A stretch of DNA of 64,000 nt from Xestospongia muta (taxonomy: Eukaryota; Porifera; Demospongiae; Haplosclerida; Petrosiidae): positions 6,841,842 through 6,905,841 of the forward strand of contig OY848924.1 of NCBI GenBank assembly GCA_963693285.1. Reading direction: 5' to 3'. Below the pieces are notes generated by a model. That model saw only the letters and a program-made list of their open reading frames with translations. It did no database searches and was not told the DNA's origin. Position 1 is the stretch's first letter; every line of letters starts with the position of its first letter. Made by a program: the position numbers and the translations under genes. This document shows, one piece after another, positions 56,175 through 64,000 of this stretch.

Positions 56175-56396
56175 CTAGATTATCAACAGGAGCAACACTA
56201 CAATTGATACTGCAATGATTGTAATTAAATTAGTAATCAAGTTACCTGAATTTGAGGATTTTGTTGATGTAGTTAACAAAAGCCTTAATATAGGTGAGGA
56301 TGATGGAGCATCTGTATGTATGCAGAGACAGAGAAAACAGAAAAGAGACATAAGAGAGATGTATTCAGTGGAAATGATTGTATCACATATCCTCAA
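56175..56396 (-). pseudogene. Stray copy of the RTK transmembrane exon
   Basis: On the minus strand the frame TTSTKSSNSGNLITNLITI followed by AVSIVVLLLLII resembles exon 4 of the nearby receptor kinase (TSSQSSNSASSWATYLIITI, AVSVVVLLS). The Ser-rich stalk and most of the membrane helix are kept. The frame then ends before the basic stop-transfer residues. It lies downstream of the kinase gene, so it may be a remnant of a further receptor copy or a duplicated exon. Confidence 0.6.
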
Positions 56397-56905
56397 AGTA
56401 TATGATATACTTTACACTCCACTATAGTCTACAAATGGTTGAGAGATAGAAATAATGAACAACACCACAGGCCAGGTGTCATGACCTAACCATTGACATG
56501 GAGTAAGTTGTCATTGTGTACATAATTGAAATAGTATTCTAGAAATGTTCATTTAATTTGTATGTGCTAACTTCTTATCAATTTTTGAACATTCAATTAG
56601 AGTGTACAACTATGAGACAATGTTTTCTGTAAATTAAGTACTATATTAAATAGTTTTGCAAACCCACATTTTATATATAAAATTTGGCTCTCTAGTGCTA
56701 CGAGAAAGTAGTACTCAATAGCTTTCATATTATCTATTTTTGTAGCAGATTCTCCAAATAAAATATTGGTTGGACGTGTAATATAACAAACTATGAACAC
56801 ATTAAAAATGTAGTATAACTTTACACAGTCTAATAAATATTATTGTTATTAAATTTTAAAACGTTCTCAGTAAGTTAACAAATTCAGTTGTAATATGATA
56901 AATTG
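56397..56905. other. Intergenic, downstream of the receptor kinase gene
   Basis: About 500 bp, AT-rich, probably including the kinase 3' UTR. No further feature was recognised. Confidence 0.45.
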
Positions 56906-59900
56906 TCAACAGAAACTGCATGCAGTAAAGTCAATATAGTTAGCCAGTGGTTTTATAATGTCTTCTACAGACTGAACCAAATCAGAAAATGGTGGTCTCT
57001 CCTCTGGATTACATTTCCAACAGGACATCATCAATTTATATCTGAAGATGATAATTCTAATTACAATGCTAATATTAATATCTAGTTTCTTACATTTCCT
57101 CAGAACATGCTGCATTATTTGGACTGAGAAGTCTGCCTCCACTATCCAATAATTGAACGACACTCAAAGGATCTAGACCAGGATAGGGAGTTTTACCAAG
57201 ACTGAACACCTCCCAACATAACACACCATATGACCACTATGAAATTGGATAAAATAAAATCTTTAGCAATAAACGTAATCTACTGACTACATCTGTTTTC
57301 TCAGAGAATAGACCATCATGAAGGCTTTCTAATGCCATCCACTTAACTGGCAATTTGATAACAGTTTCATCAGAATCATCTTTTCTTGATTGTCTAAAAT
57401 AATTGTGTACATAAACATCTTTTGAGAGCCCAAAGTCAGCTACTTTAATAATCCCGTTAGCATCAATCCTAAATAACAGAGTGAATTGAGGAGACTTAAC
57501 AACAGCTTACATGCAGTTTCTAGCAGCAAGATCTCTGTGCACAAATTTTCGTTGAGCTAGATACAACATTCCTCTAGAAACTTGTAAGCACATAGAAAGA
57601 AGCTGTTTCCTTGCATTGAGTACAATATCATCATCACTGGTTTCAGCTATTGTTAAAATTGGTCTCTCTTTCTTTAGATAAGACAACAGACTACCTCTAG
57701 CCATAAAAGGCATTACAATATGAGGTGCCTGACCAAGATCAAGACAGACTCCAATAAGAGAAAGTACATTCGGATGATCAAAAGAAGACATCTTTAGACT
57801 CTCTTCCATAATGGAGTCAACATCTTCTTTACTGTAAAGACCTTTCATGTTGAAGAATTACAAATGATTTTAGAGTTAGTGATAGTACTGACCTTTGAAC
57901 GTTTTAACAGCAACAGGTACTGGAGTACTATTAATAATGTCACCATCAGGAGTTAGTAGTCCTCGATAAACTATACCAAATTCACCTTCAATCATGTGCG
58001 ATATAGTGTGAATATAATCTATTAACAATACCTTGACCAACAGTCTCTTGTAATTGCAACAATGATCCTGAAATAATCTTGTGCATGGATAATCGTTTCA
58101 AATATGAAGATGGAACACCATAAATATATGTGTGTCTTAGTATTTCAGTGATTTCTTCTTTGCTATCACTATTTATTGTAGGATTATTACCTACTGTAGT
58201 AATCAGTGTTAAGTTTTGATATTTACGAAATATTTATCCTTACCATGAGGTGTCATAGAGATGTCCCTACAAAAGACATAATTATTTCTTGTAATAACAA
58301 CAACCACTATAATAATTATTATATATAATCTTCTGTACAATTAAAACTTACTAACTACATTACCTAGTTTGGGTTTTGTTCTTTCTTCTTTTTAAACACA
58401 CTATTATTATGATCACTGATGCTATAGACAGGAGTACTACAACTGACACAGCAATAGTTATAATCAAATAAGTTGCCCAGCTACTAGCTGAATTTGAGGA
58501 TTGTGATGATGTAGCTAAAAAGATAGAGCATATGGTGCAGTTGATGTAGGTAATGGTGGTAGAATATATGATGTAAATGACAAAAGTTCTGATGTAGGAG
58601 AGAATGTTAGAATATATTGTGCAATTGATGTAAGTGAGGATGATAGAATGTATGTTCCAGTTACAAAAAACTCTGATGACAGAATACATCCTGTCATTGA
58701 TGACAACAGCCCTGATTCAGGTAGGGATGATACATATGGATTCAGAACAGATGCTGTGTTTACAATTAAAAGTCTGATATAGGTGAGGATCATGGAACAT
58801 ATGGTGCATGTAGTCTAGTGTTGTTCTAGTGTAGAATATAATTTTAGTATCAAAGGCCTGATTTTTATAATAATTTTAACTAAGCAAGTATTTATAACCC
58901 TTTCTGATTAAATCTGGTAATTTAGATAGTACATATTGAAGAAAAAAAACTAATTTGAATAGTTTATTGATACTAGGCTGATGAGAAAGTTGTATGATCA
59001 AAAGTCTGTCGACTAACTTATGTAATGTGAACATGCTATCATGTATGTACTGAAGTAGGTTAAACATAATATATTTTTGTTCCATTATATCAAGTAAGAA
59101 CTTTAACTTAGAATGCAATAACAGTTACTATAATTACAGTGTAATTAGTCTGAAAAATAAGTTACCCAGAACTAATTAATGTCAAAATTATGTCTTTGAT
59201 CACACATGAGAGCTACCCTTTGCTACATATAGCAATATAACTATTATATAGTGCATGTACATTACACTGTAAAAATTGATTTGTTGATTTAACCAATGTA
59301 TTGTTGTACAGGTTGCAGGTAGCAAACTAATACGATGTGAAAATAGACATAGCACTGTTTTTATTACTAATAAATATAATATTAATAATATTAGTAATCA
59401 AAACAATGTTATGTTTACTTTCACATCATATTAAGTTTGGTACATACAACCTGTATAACAATATATTAGTTAAATCAACAAATTAATTTTTACAGTGTAT
59501 GTAATATCAATTTAGTGGAATGCATGTCAAACTTTGATTATGGTAGTTAACTTACATCTGACTGTTAGCTGCCATATCTGTTTGTCTGACCCAATACTAC
59601 ATGAGACATTGGTGAAGTCTCCCTCTTCCAGTCCTTCAATAACTAGGCAAGTACAGGAGACATTGTACGGTGTTGAGAAGTCACAAGAAATATTTGCATT
59701 GACATGACCAAACTTTAAGTTAGGACAATTAAGTCTTGTATAATTTTCATTAGTAAGACAACCCATACTATCCCTTCTTGGAGTTAATGTTGTATTGAAC
59801 AATTGAAATGTCATCATTTCATTACTTCTTACTGATGCTTTACAAGTAAAGCAGTATGTCTCAGTGACTAGAATAACTATGTCATCAGGATAAGCTAATA

Positions 59901-60691
59901 TTTCATTCACACCACCTATATCTAATAGTGAAAGAATAAAGTAACAACACTAATAGATAAAGTTATAGCATACATACCTTCTTTAGTGCTAACTGTGATT
60001 AAGTCTCTATAATAATTAGACTGAGTTAGTGAACTAATTGTAACTTTACATTGGTATGTGGCCTCGAACAGAGGTGTATAAAATGGAGCATATAATTCAT
60101 GAGTGGCTGAATTAGCGAAGAAAGGAAGTGACTGATCTTGTATTATCCTAGTAACTTCTAAAAATTGAACCTTCCATGACAAACTATAGCCATCAGGATA
60201 GGCTCCAGGTTGATAAGAGCACTTTAAAACTAGTGGTTTACCCCATGTGAAAGATTGGTTAGAATTAATGTTAAGTTCCACAGGTATAGCTACAAGGAGA
60301 ATAAAATTTAAAAATAAATTTATATAGGAGAATGTCAATCATGATACTTACGTATGAGGATTTTAGCTGTAGAAATAACTACATTATTAACTGTAGTTCT
60401 ACAAAGATATCTTCCTTCGTTAGTTTTATTTAGAGTGAAGTTGTGATATTTTGCTGGTAGTCCTAACGACTTCAGGCCAATTTCAGAGTCAATATAAAAG
60501 TAAGTTGCATCTACTGGTCCCACATTTAAATCATTGGTGCATGTTAGACTCACAAAATTATTATCTCTGTCCACATGTATTGTAGAGGATATACCTGTAG
60601 TTCGAGTTGCAAGGAGACAAAGGATAATTATAATTACAATGCTATCATCTATGTACTGAAGTAGGTTAAATTTAATATATATTTGTTCCAT
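56906..60691 (-). CDS. Receptor tyrosine kinase with three Ig-like domains
   Basis: Eleven exons: ~60352-60691, 59978-60289, 59556-59915, 58364-58514, 58244-58266, 58032-58193, 57893-57985, 57511-57841, 57291-57468, 57094-57236, 56906-57041, 742 residues. After a signal anchor or peptide (MEQIYIKFNLLQ...ILCLLA) there are three Ig-like domains, one per exon, each with a Cys pair (GRYLC; ATYQCKV; FTNVSC). A Ser-rich stalk, one membrane helix (about 355-380) and a complete kinase domain follow. Kinase motifs: glycine loop GQGEFG, VAVK lysine, EES alpha-C glutamate, HRDLAARN catalytic loop, DFG, LPVKWMA (tyrosine-kinase type) and a short C-tail. Exons 1-3 all end in phase 1, so Ig exons can be added or skipped without frame change. 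Ligand and subfamily are not evident. Confidence 0.9.
58515..58800 (-). repeat. Imperfect ~60-bp repeats, Ser/Thr-coding sense, in RTK intron 3
   Basis: Units such as GGATGATAGAATGTATG and GATGTAAATGACAAAAG recur with variation. The minus strand is open in one frame with a Ser/Thr/Pro-rich sequence (for example SSSLTSIAQYILTFSPTSEL). It could be a decayed stalk exon or chance. I did not include it in the gene. Confidence 0.45.
58876..59118 (-). pseudogene. Third copy of the RTK leader exon, truncated
   Basis: The minus-strand frame begins like the leader exons at 60691 and 62992 (MEQKYIMFNLLQYIHDS), with the same upstream DNA. After about 20 residues it loses homology to the Ig1 part. It lies inside intron 3 of the kinase gene, between the Ig exons and the membrane exon. 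It may be an alternative first exon for a short, Ig-less receptor or a broken remnant. Confidence 0.6.
59265..59497. mobile_element. TIR-bearing MITE, family B (233 bp)
   Basis: Ends are inverted CACTGTAAAAATTGATTTG-like repeats with further subterminal symmetry (ACAACCTGTA). TA flanks both sides (59263-59264, 59498-59499). The paralogous place downstream of the upstream Ig exons (about 61795) has a single TA and no element, an empty site. Confidence 0.85.
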
Positions 60692-60867
60692 TATATCAAG
60701 TAACAGCTTCAACTTAGAATGCGATAACAGTTATTATATTTAGAGTGTAATTAGTCTGAAACATAAGTTACCCAGAGATAGTTAATGCCAAAACTATGTT
60801 TTTGACCACACATGACTGACATGAGAGCTACCCTTTGCTACACATAGCAATACAATTATCATATAGC

Positions 60868-61780
60868 ATAGGTGTAGGAATAGGGGGGGGGGGCCATGGC
60901 TCCCCCCCAACCAAATACATAATCATTTATGCAACACACAAAATTATGATTATCTGATCATGACTTAGTGAACATGCAGTTGACTGTTCTTGTTCCACAA
61001 TTATGTATAGTATTGACTGGTCTTCACTAAGCTTAAAGTTATCATAACATTACATGCACGACTGGTTAACATCAACTCTATTAACACCTGGAATTTATCA
61101 TGTGGCATACTGACTGGCACTAAGAAAATGTCAGATTTAGAACTTGAAGAAAGTAGCAGTAGTCTACAATCTTTGGCTTAACAATGCCTCCTCCACCAAA
61201 AGGATGAAACAGAAGAAGCTCCAATTTTCAATATCAGGGCCTAAAATTTCTTAAAACTACAACTAGTCAAAAATTCCAAATGACTATTGATTGTGTAACA
61301 ATTAATGCTAAAAATTAAAATGTGGGTTTTAGGTCTATTTTATATTTGTGAATGAATTATCTGTCACTATCAAGTTCACTTTCTTCAAAAAATCCATGGT
61401 AATATTCTTGTTTCTTTACGACGTTCATGTTAAATTTTTTTTTGCGAATGTCTGTCTCTCTTTTAAAACTTGACCTATCATCAGACTTTATTAGATCATA
61501 TGCTGAAATAGCTGACTCAACAAACATATTGTGTGGGCTGACTGCTACAGTTTGCGCAATTAACTTAAGACAATCTTCACCAACTATGCATTGATAGATT
61601 GGATAATTTGAAAAAAACAGTTAACAAGTTTAGCTTGTCAAGACTATTCACTTTATTCAAATTTGCCAAGACACCCTTAACTTCAATCCATCATGATGTA
61701 ATTATAAAGCATATATGCACGTGTCAAACTAAGTAAATAATGATGGCCCCCCCCAATAAGAAATTCATTCCTACACCTAT
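60868..61780. mobile_element. DNA transposon with 14-bp perfect TIRs, possibly hAT-like
   Basis: ATAGGTGTAGGAAT at 60868-60881 is matched by its exact reverse complement at 61767-61780. Inside the ends are G- and C-runs (60884-60894; 61747-61754). On the minus strand, about 61370-61600, an 80-residue frame with MFVESAISAYDLIKSD could be a hAT dimerisation region, but this is uncertain. Flanks TATAGCA and GTATAATG may be a decayed 8-bp target duplication. The element lies between the two Ig ectodomain copies. Confidence 0.6.
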
Positions 61781-61856
61781 GTATAATGCATGTACAATAT
61801 GTAATATCAATTTAGTTGAATGGATGTCAAAACTCTTATTATGGTAGTTAACTTAC

Positions 61857-62992
61857 CTACGACCGCTAGTTTCCATGTCTGTTTGTCTGACCCAATACTA
61901 CATGAGACATTGGTGAAGTCTCCCTCTTCCAGTCCTCCAATAACTAGGCAAGTACAGGAGACATTGTACGGTGTTAAGAAGTCACAAGAAATATTTGACT
62001 TGACATGATCAAACTGTAAGTTTGGACAATTAAGTCTTGTATAATCTCCATTAGTATGACAACCCATACTATCTCTTCTTGGAGTTAATATTGTGTTAAA
62101 CAATTGAAATGTCATCATTTCATTACTTCTTACTGATGCTTTACAAGTAAAGGAGTATGTATCAGTGGCTAGAATAGCTTTATTGACAGGATAAGCTACT
62201 ATTTTATTCACACCACCTATATTTAATAGTGAAAGAATAAAGTAACGACACTAATAGATAATAGTTATAGCATACATACTTTCTTTAGTGCTAACTGTGA
62301 TTGAGTCGCCATCATAATCAGTCTGAGTTAGTGAACTAATTGTAACTTTACATTGGTATGTGGCCTCTAACAGAGGTGTATAAAATGGAGCAGATAATTC
62401 ATGAGTGGCTGAATTAGAGGAGAAAGGAACTGACTGATCTTGTATTGTCCTTGTAGCTCCTGAAAATTGAACCTTCCATGACAAACTATAGCCATCAGGA
62501 TAGGCTCCAGGTTGATAAGAGCAGTTTAAAACTAGTGGTTTACCCCATGTGAAAGATTGGTTAGAATTAATGTTAAGTTTCACAGGTATAGCTAGAAGGA
62601 GAATAAAATTTAAAATAATTTTATATAGGAGAATGTCAATCATGATACTTACGTATGAGGTTTTTAGCTGTAGAAATAACTTCATTATTAACTGTAGTTC
62701 CACAAAGATATCTTCCTTCGTTAGTTTTATTTAGAATGAAGCTGTGATATTTTGCTGGTGGTCCTAATGACTTCAGGCCACTATTAGAGTCAGTATAAAA
62801 GAAAGTTGCATTTACTGGTCCCACATTTAAATCATTGGTGCATGTTAGATTCACAAAATTATTATCTCTGTCCACATGTATTGTAGAGGATGTACCTGTA
62901 GCTAGAGTTGCAAGGAGACAAAGGATAATTATAATTACAATGCTATCATGTATGTACTGAAGTAGGTTAAATTTAATATATTTTTGTTCCAT
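61857..62992 (-). CDS. Second copy of the three Ig-domain ectodomain exons
   Basis: Exons 62653-62992, 62280-62591 and 61857-62216 match RTK exons 1-3 closely (for example GKPLVLNCSYQPGAYPDGYS; LTPRRDSMGC), all open. No membrane or kinase exon follows before the next leader exon at 60691. Because the third exon ends in phase 1 (GTA G|gtaagt), it could splice into exon 2, 3 or 4 of the downstream gene and give a receptor with more Ig domains. Otherwise it may make a secreted ectodomain through an unseen 3' exon, or be non-functional. The intact frames argue for recent duplication or continued use. Confidence 0.72.
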
Positions 62993-63139
62993 TATATCAA
63001 GTAACAGCTTCAACTTAGAATGCAATAACAGTTACTATAATTACAGTGTAATTAGTCTGAAACATAAGTTACCCAGAGATAGTTAATGCCAAAACTATGT
63101 TTTTGACCACACATGACTGACATGAGAGCTACCCTTTGC

Positions 63140-64000
63140 TACATACATAATCATTTATGCAACACACAAAATTATGATTATCTGATCATGACTTAGTGAT
63201 CATGCAGTTGACTGTTCTTGTTCCACAATTATGTATAGTATTGACTGGTCTTCACTAAGCTTAAAGCTATCATAGCATTACACGCACGACCGATTAACAT
63301 TGACTCTATTAACACCTGGAATTTATCATGTGGCATACTGACTGGCACTAAGAAAATGTCAGATTTAGAACTTGAAGAAAGTAGCAGTAGTCTATAATCT
63401 TTGGCTTAACAATGCCTCCTCCACCAAAAGGATGAAACAGAAGAAGCTCCAATTTTCAATGTCAGGGCCTAAAATTTCTTAAAACTACAACTAGTCAAAA
63501 ATTCCAAATGACTATTGATTGTGTAACAATTAATGCTAAAAATTAAAATGTGGGTTTTAGGTCTATTTTATATTTGTGAATGAATTATCTGTCACTATCA
63601 AGTTCACTTTCTTCAAAAAGCCATGGTAATATTCTTGTTTCTTTACAACGTTCATGTTAAATTTTTTTGCGAATGTCTGTCTCTCTTTTAAAACTTGACC
63701 TATCATCAGACTTTATTAGATCATATGCTGAAATAGCTGACTCAACAAACATATTGTGTGGGCTGACTGCTACAGTTTGCGCAATTAACTTAAGACAATC
63801 TTCACCAACTATGCATTGATAGATTGGATAATTTGAAAAAAACAGTTAACAAGTTTAGCTTGTCAAGACTATTCACTTCATTCAAATTTGCCAAGACACC
63901 CTTAACTTCAATCCATCATGATGTAATTATAAAGCATATATGCACGTGTCAAACTAAGTAAATAATGATGGCCCCCCAATAAGAAATTCATTCCTACACA
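63140..64000. mobile_element. Second copy of the 60868-61780 transposon, left-truncated and cut by window end
   Basis: From about 63145 the sequence follows the element at 60915-61780 base for base with few changes. It lacks the left TIR and G-run, and the right TIR (ATTCCTACAC) runs into the end of the window. One A/T-run indel shifts the candidate transposase frame. The Ig exons and transposon were therefore duplicated together as a unit of about 2.3 kb. Confidence 0.75.

Noticed and set aside
61128..61182. Plus-strand ATG frame beginning MSDLELEESSSSLQ in the TIR element
   Set aside because: Stops after 17 codons and lies on the opposite strand to the candidate transposase piece; probably chance or too decayed to call.

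Overview
The window is animal nuclear DNA: AT-rich, densely packed with genes, mostly short GT-AG introns (many 45-120 bp), and rich in microsatellites. The mix of metazoan gene families (TMEM138, a TRAF with RING and MATH domains, a semaphorin-domain receptor, an Ig receptor tyrosine kinase, death domains) with very compact introns suggests a sponge, most likely a demosponge of the Amphimedon type. That assignment is inference from gene style, not a database match. Splice structures were built by hand from reading frame, splice signals and family conservation. Exon edges are usually exact but may be off by 1 base in places.

Layout. 8-700 (+): 3' end of methylmalonyl-CoA mutase. 840-1328 (-): single-exon TMEM138, head-to-head with NDUFS1 (1403-10364, +, 18 exons), with only 74 bp between the two start codons. 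10720-11010 (+): a possible small membrane protein. 11288-17576 (+): a TRAF adaptor whose 4-kb intron holds a decayed hAT transposon. 18177-25297 and 25756-31968 (-): two tandem TMEM63/OSCA-type channel genes with the same 24-exon plan. 32232-36111 (-): a 557-residue coiled-coil protein. 36542-38341 (+): the mitochondrial oxodicarboxylate carrier SLC25A21.

38944-47238 (+): a 1503-residue type I receptor with Sema, PSI and IPT domains, one membrane segment, and a ~310-residue tail with no kinase or plexin GAP domain. The tail carries four YxxM motifs and several YxN motifs, so it looks like a docking receptor. 47530-50871 and 51590-55459: a tandem segmental duplication. Each unit carries a tail-anchored death-domain gene and a TMEM41A gene. 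The first TMEM41A has a premature stop and lost its end at a gypsy-like retrotransposon relic lying at the junction. 56906-60691 (-): an Ig-domain receptor tyrosine kinase. A second copy of its three Ig exons lies upstream (61857-62992), a third leader exon is at 58876-59118, and a stray copy of its membrane exon is near 56175.

Two families of short TIR elements with TA target duplications are dated relative to the duplications by paralogous empty sites. The left half holds conserved metabolic, ciliary and mitochondrial genes. The right half is a changing region of receptor and signalling genes shaped by tandem duplication and transposon insertion.
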